In this document: positions 15,429-23,934 of the stretch, one piece after another
Numbering within the stretch: position 1 is the stretch's first letter
How the letters are laid out: each line of letters opens with the position of its first letter
NCBI RefSeq assembly: GCF_014196295.1
Contig: NZ_JACIDK010000002.1
Span: 496,001-560,000, forward strand
DNA length: 64,000 bases
Direction: 5' to 3'
From: Phenylobacterium haematophilum
Lineage (GTDB): Bacteria > Pseudomonadota > Alphaproteobacteria > Caulobacterales > Caulobacteraceae
Translations under genes and position numbers: made by a program
The notes under the pieces: generated by a model
The model's database searches: none
Seen by the model: the letters and a program-made list of their open reading frames with translations, nothing else
What the model was told of the DNA's origin: nothing

Positions 15429-18341
15429 TCAAGCCCGCGCAGCGTCCCAGGCGGCGACCGCGTCGGCGTCACGCAGGGACAGGTCCGGATAGCGCGGGTC
15501 CGAGCCGACTTCCGGCAGGATCCGCCACGAGCGGGCGCACTTGCGGCCTTGCGCCTTCAGCGGCTCGACGGCGACGCTGGGAACCTCGGCCAGCCGGAAA
15601 GCGCCGGCCGGGCCCTCGCCGGCGACCAGGGTCGCCTGGCTGGTCCGGAACACTTCGGCGGCGTCCAGGCCCTCGAAAGCGGCAAGCAGGGCGGCGTCGG
15701 CGACGTGCACGCTCGGGGCGGCCTCCAGCGCTGCACCCATGCGCTTCTCACGGCGCTCGACCTCCAGCGCGCCGGTGACCACGCTGGTCACCTGGTGCAC
15801 CTTCGCCCAGCGCTCGGCCTCGGCGTCGTTGCGCCACTCGGCCGGGGTCTCGGGAATCTGCCGCAGGCAGTTGGAGAGCGCGTCCGGATAGCGGGTGGTC
15901 CACGCCTCTTCCATGGTGAAGGGCGTCAGAGGCGCGAGCCAAGCGGTGATCCGCTCGAACACTGCGTCCATGACCGTGCGGGCGGCGCGCCGGCGCAGCG
16001 CGTCGGGGCGGTCGCAGTAGAGGCTGTCGCGGCGGATGTCGAAGAACAGCGACGACAGGTCGGTCTGGCAGAACTCGATGATCGGCCGGATCACGTCCTG
16101 GAAGACATAGCCCTCGTAGCCGGCGCGCACCTGGGCGTCCAACTCCCACAGCCGGTGCAGGATGAAGCGCTCCAGCGGCGGCATCTGCTCCAACTCGACC
16201 GCTTCGTCCGGCGAGTAGTCGGCCAAGGCGCCCAGCATGTAGCGGACGGTGTTGCGCAGCTTGCGATAGGCGTCCGAGGTCGTCTGCAGAACGGTCTTGC
16301 CGATGCGGCTGTCGTCCGAATAGTCGATCATCGCCGCCCACAGCCGAATGATCTCGGCGCCGGACTCGCGGATCACCGCCTGCGGGTCGACGACGTTGCC
16401 CTTGGACTTCGACATCTTCTCGCCGTTCTCATCCATCGTGAAACCGTGGGTGAGGATGGCGTCGTACGGCGCGCGCCCGCGGGTGCCGGAGCTTTCCAGA
16501 AGCGAGGACTGGAACCAGCCGCGATGCTGGTCGGAACCCTCGAGATAGAGGTCCGCCGGCCACTTGGTGTGCTCGCGGTTCTCCAGCGTGAAGGCGTGGG
16601 TCGAGCCGGAGTCGAACCATACGTCGAGGATGTCGTCGATCTTCTCGTAGCGCTCCGGATCGTGGCTGCCGAGGAAGTCGGTCACCGGGCGGTTGAACCA
16701 GGCGTCGGCGCCTTCGGCTTCAATCGCCGCGATGATGCGGGCGTCGACCTCCGGATCGTGCAGGGGCTGGTTGGTCTCTTTGTCGACGAACATGGCCAGC
16801 GGCGCGCCCCAGGCGCGTTGACGGCTGATCAGCCAGTCGGGACGGGTCTCGACCATCGAGCGGATGCGGTTCTTGCCGCCGGCCGGATAGAAGGCCGTGG
16901 CTTCGATGGCTTCCAGCGCAGCCTCGCGCAGGGTGCGGCCGCCCAGCTGCGGGGTGTCGACCGGCTCGTCCATGCGGATGAACCACTGCGGGGTGTTGCG
17001 AAAGATCACCGGGGCCTTGGAGCGCCACGAGTGCGGATAGGAGTGCTCCATCCGCCCGCGCGCCAGCAGGCGTCCGGCCTCGATCAGCTTGTCCATCACC
17101 GCGCCGTTGGCCGGGCCGAACTTGCCCGCCTTCTTGCCTTCGGTCTCCAGCACCTTGAGGCCCGCGAACAGCGGCACGTGCGGATAATAGGCGCCGTCCG
17201 GATCGACGATGTCGGGGATGTCGCGATGACCGTGCGCCAGCCAGACCAGATAGTCGTCGGCGCCGTGGCCTGGCGCGGTGTGCACGAAGCCGGTGCCGGC
17301 GTCGTCGGTGACGTGGTCGCCGTCCAGCAGCGGCACCTGGAACGCATAGTGGGTGTCGAGCGCGGCCAGCGGGTGTTCGCAGACCATGCCCTGGCAGTCG
17401 ACCGCCTCGATCCTGCGCCAGCTGGCGATCTTCGCCGCCTTGAACACGTCCTCGGCCAGCTTGTCGGCGACGATGAGCTTGTCGCCGGCCTTGGCCCAGG
17501 GCTCGAACTCCAGCCCCTCTACCATGGCCTCCACCTGGTAGACGGCGTAGTCGACCGAGTCCGAATAGCTGATGGCGCGGTTGGCCGGGATGGTCCACGG
17601 CGTCGTAGTCCAGATCACCACGCTGGCGCCGCGGGCTGCGTCGCTGCCCTCGACCACCGGGAACTTCACCCAGATCGTCGGCGAGACATGGTCATGGTAC
17701 TCAACCTCGGCGTCGGCCAGGGCGGTGCGCTCGACCGGGCTCCACATCACCGGCTTGGAGCCGCGATAGAGCTGGCCGCTGGCCACGAACTTGTGGAACT
17801 CGGCCACGATCGCAGCCTCGCTCGAATAGTCCATGGTCGCGTAGCGGTTTTCCCAGTCGGCGATCACGCCCAGGCGCTTGAAGCCGTCGCGCTGCACGTC
17901 GATCCAATGGGCCGCGTACTCGCGGCAGCGGGCGCGGAACTCGGCCTTGGAGACCTCGTCCTTGCGGCGCCCCTTCTCCTTCAGCTCCTTCTCGATCTGC
18001 CATTCGATCGGCAGGCCGTGGCAGTCCCAGCCGGGCACGTAGTCGACGTCATAGCCGAGCAGGAAGCGCGAGCGGACCACGAAGTCCTTGAGCGTTTTCT
18101 GCAGGGCGTGGCCGATGTGGATCGCGCCGTTGGCGTAGGGCGGGCCGTCGTGCAGCACGAACAGCGGCGCGCCGGCGCGCTGCCGCTCGGCGCGGACGGC
18201 GTTGTAGAGATCGGCCTTCGCCCAGCGGGCCAGGATCTCCGGCTCCTTCTGCGGCAGGCCCGCGCGCATCGGGAACGGGGTTTCCGGGAGGAAGACGGTT
18301 TCGCGATAGTCGCGCGAAGGCATTTCGGCGTCGTCGGCCAT
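15429..18341 (-). CDS. ileS: Isoleucyl-tRNA synthetase
   Basis: A 970-residue class I aminoacyl-tRNA synthetase that charges tRNA-Ile and edits valine. HIGH is present as GAIHIGHAL (near residue 75), the CP1 editing domain follows with WTTTPWTIPANRA and TGFVHTAPGHGADD, and the KMSKS loop appears as EKMSKSKGN. The C-terminal zinc-finger remnant reads KCARSW and LSLRDADAV, where most zinc cysteines are replaced; this is usual in alphaproteobacterial IleS. The gene starts the ileS-lspA-DUF3035 run. Confidence 0.97.
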   Translation of the reverse strand: MADDAEMPSRDYRETVFLPETPFPMRAGLPQKEPEILARWAKADLYNAVRAERQRAGAPLFVLHDGPPYANGAIHIGHALQKTLKDFVVRSRFLLGYDVDYVPGWDCHGLPIEWQIEKELKEKGRRKDEVSKAEFRARCREYAAHWIDVQRDGFKRLGVIADWENRYATMDYSSEAAIVAEFHKFVASGQLYRGSKPVMWSPVERTALADAEVEYHDHVSPTIWVKFPVVEGSDAARGASVVIWTTTPWTIPANRAISYSDSVDYAVYQVEAMVEGLEFEPWAKAGDKLIVADKLAEDVFKAAKIASWRRIEAVDCQGMVCEHPLAALDTHYAFQVPLLDGDHVTDDAGTGFVHTAPGHGADDYLVWLAHGHRDIPDIVDPDGAYYPHVPLFAGLKVLETEGKKAGKFGPANGAVMDKLIEAGRLLARGRMEHSYPHSWRSKAPVIFRNTPQWFIRMDEPVDTPQLGGRTLREAALEAIEATAFYPAGGKNRIRSMVETRPDWLISRQRAWGAPLAMFVDKETNQPLHDPEVDARIIAAIEAEGADAWFNRPVTDFLGSHDPERYEKIDDILDVWFDSGSTHAFTLENREHTKWPADLYLEGSDQHRGWFQSSLLESSGTRGRAPYDAILTHGFTMDENGEKMSKSKGNVVDPQAVIRESGAEIIRLWAAMIDYSDDSRIGKTVLQTTSDAYRKLRNTVRYMLGALADYSPDEAVELEQMPPLERFILHRLWELDAQVRAGYEGYVFQDVIRPIIEFCQTDLSSLFFDIRRDSLYCDRPDALRRRAARTVMDAVFERITAWLAPLTPFTMEEAWTTRYPDALSNCLRQIPETPAEWRNDAEAERWAKVHQVTSVVTGALEVERREKRMGAALEAAPSVHVADAALLAAFEGLDAAEVFRTSQATLVAGEGPAGAFRLAEVPSVAVEPLKAQGRKCARSWRILPEVGSDPRYPDLSLRDADAVAAWDAARA

Positions 18342-18626
18342 GGGACTTTCCAGCTTGGCTCGGAGCTTGAGGACTTAAGCGGGTGGAACCCGGCGCGCGC
18401 TGGAGCGATCGTCCGGCGGCGTCACGCCGGGCGAATAATTCGCAGGGGTTTCCGAACCGAAGTCATGTCCCGGGGCTGTAGCAGAGGGCGCCCGCGCGCG
18501 CGAGCCCCTTTGCCTGCCGCCATGGCCGCATCTGCGGAATTTGACATCGCCTCGCGGGGCGGTCAGGATCGGATCAGGATGTGTATTTGCATGAACATGC
18601 CGCGCCGAGCGCACCATGCGGGACGC
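18342..18626. other. Upstream region of ileS, no supported gene
   Basis: GC-rich intergenic DNA between the ileS start and the triple-hairpin element. I see no convincing reading frame or tidy promoter. It must hold the ileS promoter on the minus strand. Confidence 0.4.
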
Positions 18627-18694
18627 CTAGTCGAAGGAGACTAGCCCCGAACTCATAGCGGCTGCACGCCGCGAGTTCGGGGATGCTTTCATCC
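18627..18694 (+). ncRNA. Candidate structured RNA: three consecutive hairpins
   Basis: Three stem-loops follow without gaps: CTAGTC/GACTAG (18627-18644, loop GAAGGA), a long arm CCCCGAACTC/GAGTTCGGGG (18645-18682) with an inner GCGG/CCGC stem, and GGATG/CATCC (18681-18694, loop CTTT, sharing two bases with the long stem). A fourth stem CCGCG/CGCGG (18720-18738) precedes the ribosome site of the small gene at 18752. It could be the 5' leader of that gene or rnk, an independent small RNA, or on the minus strand part of the ileS leader. Strand is uncertain and no known riboswitch fits. Confidence 0.4.
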
Positions 18695-18751
18695 GAAATC
18701 CTGATCACTGGTCTTCTAGCCGCGGCCTGATGTCGCGGGGAGCATCGTGAC

Positions 18752-18910
18752 ATGCCAAAAACTCCGCCGCCGCCCGCAGATACTGCGGGTGTTCTTTCCC
18801 GTGCGCCGAATACTCAGCCGTCCGAACTGAAGGTGATCGCCTTCCCACGGCGGCCTGCTTTAGCGACGCGCCCCGATCCCGACGACGATCCGCCGCCCAG
18901 CGCGGCCTGA
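18752..18910 (+). CDS. Small proline-rich hypothetical protein (52 aa)
   Basis: A 52-codon frame from ATG 18752 to TGA 18910, preceded by GGGGAG about nine bases upstream. The product begins MPKTPPPPADTAGVLSRAP, has a hydrophobic-basic middle (LKVIAFPRRPALATRP) and ends in an acidic-proline stretch (DPDDDPPPSAA). It has no recognisable domain and is probably disordered. It ends 24 bases before rnk, so the two may be co-transcribed. The good ribosome site and spacing favour a real gene, but codon bias alone cannot prove this in such GC-rich DNA. Confidence 0.45.
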   Translation: MPKTPPPPADTAGVLSRAPNTQPSELKVIAFPRRPALATRPDPDDDPPPSAA

Positions 18911-18934
18911 CGAACCCAAGAGAGGACCTATCCC

Positions 18935-19327
18935 ATGGCCGCCAAGATGAAGGCCCGCCCCAAGGTGCGGGCGACCGAAGCCGATTTCGAGAAGCTTGCC
19001 GCCATCGGCTCGGCGTCGCGCTCGCCGATGCCGGGCGCCAGCATCCTGCTGGAAGAGCTCGAGCGCTTTTCCATCGTGCCGAACACCGACCGCCGCTCGA
19101 AATTCGTGCGGCTGGGATCGAAGGTCACCTATCGCGACCTGATCCTGAAGCGCGACCGCACCGTACGGGTCGGCCTGCCTGGCGAGGCGGACGTCGACGA
19201 GAACCGCATCTCGGTGCTGGCGCCGGTCGGCGCGGCGCTCATCGGCCTGTCGGTCGGCGACGTGTTCCGCTGGGAAGCGCCCGACGCCCGCCTGCGCGAG
19301 ATCGAGGTGCTGTCGATCGAGGACTAG
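18935..19327 (+). CDS. rnk: Nucleoside diphosphate kinase regulator (Rnk/GreA C-terminal family)
   Basis: A 130-residue protein of the Rnk family: an N-terminal helical part (EADFEKLAAIG and LLEELERFSIV) followed by a GreA/GreB-type C-terminal beta domain (LGSKVTYRDL, ISVLAPVGAALIGLSVGDVF). Rnk-like proteins bind RNA polymerase near the secondary channel without the long coiled coil of GreA. The usual family length is about 130-140. AGAGAGGA precedes the ATG at 18935. The 3' end interlocks with ribF through CTAG at 19324-19327. Confidence 0.82.
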   Translation: MAAKMKARPKVRATEADFEKLAAIGSASRSPMPGASILLEELERFSIVPNTDRRSKFVRLGSKVTYRDLILKRDRTVRVGLPGEADVDENRISVLAPVGAALIGLSVGDVFRWEAPDARLREIEVLSIED

Positions 19328-20259
19328 AACTCCGGCAGCAGCAGGGCGCGGGCCTGGGCGGCGTCGGCATGGATCTGTTCGACCATGGCTTCCATGCTGT
19401 CGAACTTCTCCTCAGGCCGCAGATAAGCGACCAGGTCGGTCTCGATGACCTGGTCGTAGAGGTCCTCGTCGAAGTCGAACAGCCAGACCTCCAGCCGCGG
19501 GGCGATCTCGCCGGGCACGGTCGGGTTGACGCCGATATTGGCCACGCCCGCGATTTCGCGCCCGTCGGGCAGGCGGGTGCGGGTGGCGTAGACCCCGAGC
19601 TTGGGGATCACGTAGTCGGTCAGGGCGACGTTGGCGGTCGGAAAGCCGATCGTGCGGCCCAGCTTGCGGCCGTGCTCGACCACGCCCTCGATGGCGAATG
19701 GCCGGCCCAGGATCGCCGCGGCGTCCTGCGGCCGGCCCTCGCGCAACGCCGCGCGCACGCCGGTGGATGAGTATTTGGCGGCGCCGTCGCCCAGCGCCTC
19801 GGCGACCGACACCGAGAAGCCGAGCTCGCGGCCGTAGGCGGCCATCAGCTCCGGGCTGCCCGTGCGCCCCTTGCCGAACGAGATGTCGAACCCGACCGCC
19901 ACGTGCCGCACGCCAAGCCCCTCGTGCAGCACCTGGGTCGCGAACTCACGGTCGGTCAGGTTGGCCATCTCGTGGTCGAAGGGCAGCACGTAGAAGACGT
20001 CGACGCCCAGCGCGTCCAGGGCGCGGGCCTGCTGGTCGGTGTCCATGATCCGGAACGCCGGGGCGTCGGGCTGGAAGATCTGGCGCGGGTGCGGTTCGAA
20101 ACTGATGACGCCCAGCGGCGCTTTCAGGGCCTGCGCGGCCTTGGCGGCCTGGGCGATCACCCGCTGGTGGCCGCGGTGCACGCCGTCGAAGTTGCCGAGC
20201 GCGACGGACGCGCCCTTGTCGGCGGCGTCGAGCCCCTTCCAGCCGTGGACGATACGCAT
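19324..20259 (-). CDS. ribF: Bifunctional riboflavin kinase / FAD synthetase
   Basis: A 311-residue enzyme making FMN from riboflavin and then FAD. The N-terminal nucleotidyltransferase domain has LGNFDGVHRGHQRVI, and the C-terminal kinase domain starts at GRTIGFPTANVAL, followed by YATRTRLPDGR and GEIAPRLEVWLFDF. The domain order and length are standard. It lies on the same strand as, and four bases from, the MaoC gene upstream. Confidence 0.96.
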   Translation of the reverse strand: MRIVHGWKGLDAADKGASVALGNFDGVHRGHQRVIAQAAKAAQALKAPLGVISFEPHPRQIFQPDAPAFRIMDTDQQARALDALGVDVFYVLPFDHEMANLTDREFATQVLHEGLGVRHVAVGFDISFGKGRTGSPELMAAYGRELGFSVSVAEALGDGAAKYSSTGVRAALREGRPQDAAAILGRPFAIEGVVEHGRKLGRTIGFPTANVALTDYVIPKLGVYATRTRLPDGREIAGVANIGVNPTVPGEIAPRLEVWLFDFDEDLYDQVIETDLVAYLRPEEKFDSMEAMVEQIHADAAQARALLLPEF

Positions 20260-20263
20260 GGCC

Positions 20264-20692
20264 TCAGGCGTCCTTGGGCCGGCGTGGCGCGGCGACCACG
20301 GCCTCGCCGTCGACGACGGTCTTGCCGTCGACTTGGCAGACGGTGGTCAGGGTCACGTGGCCGCGACGCTCGTCCAGCGCCTGGACGGTCACGCGGGTGA
20401 CGACCGCATCGCCGATCTTCACAGGCCGGCGGAAGCGCATCGACTGGGTCAGGTAGATGGCGCCCGGGCCCGGCAGCTTGGTCCCCAGCACCGCCGAGAT
20501 GTAGGCGCCCGACAGCATGCCGTGGGCGATGCGAGTCTGGAACGGCGTGGTCCGCGCATAGTCTTCGTTGAGGTGCACGGGATTGGTGTCGCCCGACACG
20601 GCGGCGAACGCCTCGACGTCGGCGGCGCCGACGATCTTGGTCGTCTCGGCGCTCTGGCCGACGCTCAAGTCCTCGAAGTAAAGCCCCTGCAC
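20264..20692 (-). CDS. MaoC family (R)-hydratase
   Basis: A 142-residue single hot-dog protein of the MaoC/(R)-enoyl-CoA hydratase family. It starts QGLYFEDLSVGQ and contains the hydratase 2 motif in AVSGDTNPVHLNEDYA, with the catalytic Asp and His, then RIAHGMLSGAYISAVLG. It probably hydrates a trans-2-enoyl-CoA in fatty-acid or polyhydroxyalkanoate metabolism (family knowledge). I prefer the GTG at 20692, which has GAGAGGG upstream and gives a typical N-terminus; a GTG at 20716 is also in frame. It lies 17 bases downstream of the HAD gene. Confidence 0.88.
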   Translation of the reverse strand: MQGLYFEDLSVGQSAETTKIVGAADVEAFAAVSGDTNPVHLNEDYARTTPFQTRIAHGMLSGAYISAVLGTKLPGPGAIYLTQSMRFRRPVKIGDAVVTRVTVQALDERRGHVTLTTVCQVDGKTVVDGEAVVAAPRRPKDA

Positions 20693-20733
20693 GCGTGCGC
20701 TCCCTCTCCCGGCCACTAGTTAGCGGCTTTTGC

Positions 20734-21597
20734 TCACCACGCCAGATCGGAGATGGCGTAGGTCGCCCGTGCGCCGTCCTTGGCCAGCAGCGTCTCGACG
20801 GCGGCGGCGTCGACGCCGTCCGGGCCGATGGTCTCGGCGCCGTGGATGCCGCTGGCGACGAACAGGACGTCCAGGCCCTGGTCGTTGGCGCCCTTGGCGT
20901 CGGTGGCGACGGCGTCGCCGATGCACAGCACCCGCGCTCGATCGAGCGGCCGGCCGAGCAGCATCTGCGCCTCGGTCAGGCAGAGGTCGTAGATCGGCGC
21001 ATGCGGCTTGCCGGCCATGATCACCTCGCCGCCCATCTGCTCGTAGCGCTGGGCCAGGGCTCCGCCGCAATAGATCAGCCGGTCGCCCTTCTGCACGACG
21101 ATGTCGGGATTGGCGCAGATCATCGGCAGCTTGCGCGCCAGGGCGACCTTGAAGCGCTCCTCGTAGTCGTCGGGACCCTCGACGTCGTCGTCATAGGGGC
21201 CGGTGCACGAGATGAAAGCCGCGTCCTCGGGGCCCGCGAAGGTAAGGTCGAGGCCTTCGTAGAGCGAGGCGTCCTTCTCCGGGCCGATGGCCCAGGCCGG
21301 ACCCGGCGCGCGGCCGCCCAGCAGGATGCGGGTGGCGTCGCCGGACGAAATGAACGCCGACCAGGCTTCGCGCGGCACGCCGAGCTGGTCGAGCTGGCTG
21401 TGCACGGCGCTCGACGGCCGTGGGGCGTTGGAGATCAGGACCACCGGGCCGCGCTCGGCGCGCCAGCGGATGAGCGCCGCGCAGGCGGCGGCGAAGCTCT
21501 CGCGCCCGTTGTGGATCACGCCCCAGACATCGGAGAGCAGGACGTCGTAGCGGTCGGCGACGGCCGAGAGGCCGGTGATCGGAAGGGGCGCGGTCAT
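20734..21597 (-). CDS. HAD superfamily class IIA hydrolase (TIGR01459 type)
   Basis: A 287-residue HAD hydrolase. Motif I is VLLSDVWGVIHNG near residues 15-27, with the second aspartate replaced by glycine-valine as seen in this subgroup; motif II is VLISNAPR, the class IIA cap lies between, and the C-terminal motif is LCIGDAVATDAKGAND. The family is related to NagD-like phosphatases; its substrate is not established. It is upstream of the MaoC and ribF genes on the same strand with short gaps, so co-transcription is likely. Confidence 0.85.
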   Translation of the reverse strand: MTAPLPITGLSAVADRYDVLLSDVWGVIHNGRESFAAACAALIRWRAERGPVVLISNAPRPSSAVHSQLDQLGVPREAWSAFISSGDATRILLGGRAPGPAWAIGPEKDASLYEGLDLTFAGPEDAAFISCTGPYDDDVEGPDDYEERFKVALARKLPMICANPDIVVQKGDRLIYCGGALAQRYEQMGGEVIMAGKPHAPIYDLCLTEAQMLLGRPLDRARVLCIGDAVATDAKGANDQGLDVLFVASGIHGAETIGPDGVDAAAVETLLAKDGARATYAISDLAW

Positions 21598-21643
21598 GGG
21601 CAGGGGCGGTACCGGTCCGGCGCGCGGCGGTCAATGCGGCGCG

Positions 21644-22954
21644 TCAGATCCGGGTGGCGGCGGCGCGGCGGCGGGCCAGGACGCCGACCCCGCCGCGCGT
21701 GCGGACGGGCGGATCGTCATACGAGGCCGGCTCGGCCGCCGGGCCGTCGGCCTCGGCTAGCACCGCGTCGCGGATGGCGCGCGGTTCGCCGAACAGGTGG
21801 CCCTGGCCGTAGGCGATGTCGAGTTCGAGGATGTCGACGATCTGGCGTTCGCTCTCGACCTTTTCGGCGACGATCTCGACGCCGTAGCGACGGGTCAGCG
21901 AGGCGAAGTCCTGGGCGGCCAGGTCGGGCAGCGAGCGCAGGATCAAGCCCTCGTCGGTCTCGGCCAGCTCGTCAAGCAGGAACGGCGCGGCGATCTTGAG
22001 GAACTTGACGTCCGAGCGCGCCAGATCCTGGAAGTCGATGTCCAGGTCGGTGACCTTGTCGAGCGAGAAGCGGAAGCCGAGGTCGGCCAGCTTGCCCATG
22101 TTCCGCGCCTCGACGGATCCACGGGCGTCGAACGCCGCCTGGCCTAGTTCGAAGATCAGCGCGCCGGCGAGGTCGCGGTTCGCGGCCAGCAGGTCGAGGA
22201 ACTGCGGGAAGAAGCTCTCATCGGCCAGGCTGGCGATCGAGATGTTGCAGAAGATGCCGACCTTGCGGTCCTGCTTGGCCAGGCGCCGGACGATCTGCAC
22301 GCAGCGGAACAGCAGCAGGTTGTCGATCGAGGTGACCAGGCCCTCGGGCTCGGCGACGGTCAGGTACTCGGCGGGCATCAGCACCCGGCCCGTGGCGTCG
22401 CGCAGGCGCGAATAGCTTTCGTAGAATACGGTGCGGCGCTGCGGCAGGCCGACGACCGGCTGCAGGTAGAGGTCGACCCGGTTCTCGGCCAGGGCCTCGC
22501 GCACAGTGTCGAGCAGGGCGGCCGACTGGTGGTGGCGTCGCGGATTGGGTTCGTAGCGCGCGTGCAGCGCGCTGGCGCTGACGCGCTCCTCCAGCCGCTG
22601 GCCCATGCGCTGGACGAGGTCCTCCAGCATGTGGACTTCGCCTTCGAGCGCCTCGGAGCGTCCGGCGTCGTCGCTGACCGCCTCGGCGACCTCGGTCATC
22701 CGCGCGTCGACCTGCTCCATCTGAGCCAGCATCACGCGCTGGGCCTCGCGCACCGCGTCGAGTTCCTTGCGCAGGGCGCGCATCTTGAGGGATTGGGCCA
22801 CGAGGCCGTGGACGGCGAAGCAGAGGCCGAGGCCGCCGACCAGGGCTGCGACGCCAGGCGCCCAGCCGCCCCCGTTCCGCCACAGAAGCAGGGCGACGAT
22901 CAGCGCTAGACAGAGATAGGTGGCGGAGAGCGCCACCGAGGTGAACTGTCGCAT
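21644..22954 (-). CDS. tipF: TipF-like EAL domain flagellar assembly regulator
   Basis: A 436-residue protein with two N-terminal membrane helices (about 8-27 and 33-55), a coiled coil (about 55-125) and an EAL domain (about 145-400). This arrangement matches Caulobacter TipF, a cyclic-di-GMP-binding protein that positions flagellar assembly at the new pole. The EAL signature is degenerate: YESYSRLR at 178-185 instead of E-A-L, consistent with a receptor rather than a phosphodiesterase. Later blocks (FCNISIASL, ELGQAAFD, LGFRFSLDKV, VKFLKI) are recognisable. The last about 40 residues are low complexity. Confidence 0.83.
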   Translation of the reverse strand: MRQFTSVALSATYLCLALIVALLLWRNGGGWAPGVAALVGGLGLCFAVHGLVAQSLKMRALRKELDAVREAQRVMLAQMEQVDARMTEVAEAVSDDAGRSEALEGEVHMLEDLVQRMGQRLEERVSASALHARYEPNPRRHHQSAALLDTVREALAENRVDLYLQPVVGLPQRRTVFYESYSRLRDATGRVLMPAEYLTVAEPEGLVTSIDNLLLFRCVQIVRRLAKQDRKVGIFCNISIASLADESFFPQFLDLLAANRDLAGALIFELGQAAFDARGSVEARNMGKLADLGFRFSLDKVTDLDIDFQDLARSDVKFLKIAAPFLLDELAETDEGLILRSLPDLAAQDFASLTRRYGVEIVAEKVESERQIVDILELDIAYGQGHLFGEPRAIRDAVLAEADGPAAEPASYDDPPVRTRGGVGVLARRRAAATRI

Positions 22955-23020
22955 GAGCCCGCAGAATCCGAATCACTTGGATTATCGGATGCGTCGCGTC
23001 GACAAGTCGAACGGATTAAC

Positions 23021-23046
23021 GAACGCTTCACGTTTCTGAAGCGTTC
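23021..23046 (-). terminator. Hairpin terminator candidate after hbd
   Basis: GAACGCTTCA and TGAAGCGTTC form a perfect ten-pair stem with a six-base loop, beginning ten bases past the hbd stop on the minus strand. The following bases (GTTAATCC) are only weakly T-rich, so termination may be incomplete. Confidence 0.55.
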
Positions 23047-23055
23047 GGCGGTGGA

Positions 23056-23934
23056 TTACCGCGTGGGGACGGGCTTCTCGCCGCGATAATCGTAGAAGCC
23101 GCGGCCCGCCTTGCGGCCCAGCCAACCGGCCTCGACGTACTTCACCAGCAGCGGGCAGGGGCGGTACTTCGAGTCGGCCAGGCCCTCGTAGAGTACATTC
23201 ATGATCGACAGCACGGTGTCGAGGCCGATGAAGTCGCCCAGTTCCAGCGGGCCCATCGGATGGTTGGCGCCCAGCTTCAGCGCGGTGTCGATGGCGTCGA
23301 CGGTGCCGACCCCTTCGTAGAGGGTGTAGATCGCCTCGTTGATCATCGGCACCAGGATCCGGTTGACGATGAAGGCGGGGAAATCCTCGGCGTTGGCGGT
23401 GGTCTTGCCCAGCGACTTGGCGAAGTTGACCGCGGTCTCGTAGGTGGCCGCGTCGGTGGCGATGCCGCGGATGATCTCGACGAGATTCATCAGCGGCACC
23501 GGGTTCATGAAGTGCAGGCCGATGAAGCGCTCCGGGCGGTCCGAAGCGGCGCCCAGGCGGGTGATCGAAATCGACGAGGTGTTCGACGCCAGGATGGTGT
23601 CGGCGCTCAGGTGCGGGGTCAGCGCCTTGAAGATGGTCTTCTTGACCTCTTCGTTCTCGGTGGCGGCTTCGATGGCCAGATCGGTCTGGCCGATGGTCTG
23701 AAGTTCCGGCGCCGGCTTGATGCGGGCCATGGCCGCGTCCAGGGCGTCCTGGGCGATGGCGCCCTTCACCACCTGGCGGCTCAGGTTCTTCTCGATCAGC
23801 GAGCGGCCCGCGATGATCTTCTCTTCGCTGACGTCGTGCAGCAGGACGTCGTATCCCGCCAGGGCGCAGACATGGGCGATGCCCGCCCCCATCTGACCCG
23901 CGCCGATGATGCCGACCGACTTAATCTGAACCAT
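23056..23934 (-). CDS. 3-hydroxybutyryl-CoA dehydrogenase
   Basis: A 292-residue 3-hydroxyacyl-CoA dehydrogenase of the short bacterial Hbd/PaaH type. It starts at ATG 23934 (MVQIKSVGIIGAGQMGAGIAH) with the GxGxxG NAD site, then ASNTSSISITRLGA, the catalytic GLHFMNPVPLMNLVEII block, and the C-terminal LGANHPMGPLELGDFIGLD region. It oxidises (S)-3-hydroxybutyryl-CoA to acetoacetyl-CoA, or the reverse. It lies downstream of etfBA in the same direction, consistent with a role in beta-oxidation or polyhydroxybutyrate-linked carbon flow. The coding frame stays open far upstream, but the family start is clear. Confidence 0.93.
   Translation of the reverse strand: MVQIKSVGIIGAGQMGAGIAHVCALAGYDVLLHDVSEEKIIAGRSLIEKNLSRQVVKGAIAQDALDAAMARIKPAPELQTIGQTDLAIEAATENEEVKKTIFKALTPHLSADTILASNTSSISITRLGAASDRPERFIGLHFMNPVPLMNLVEIIRGIATDAATYETAVNFAKSLGKTTANAEDFPAFIVNRILVPMINEAIYTLYEGVGTVDAIDTALKLGANHPMGPLELGDFIGLDTVLSIMNVLYEGLADSKYRPCPLLVKYVEAGWLGRKAGRGFYDYRGEKPVPTR

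Noticed and set aside
15549..18644. A 1031-codon open frame on the plus strand across ileS
   Set aside because: It is antisense to a certain gene, is rich in Val/Gly/Arg/His/Asp as expected from the complement of GC-rich codons, and contains no domain.
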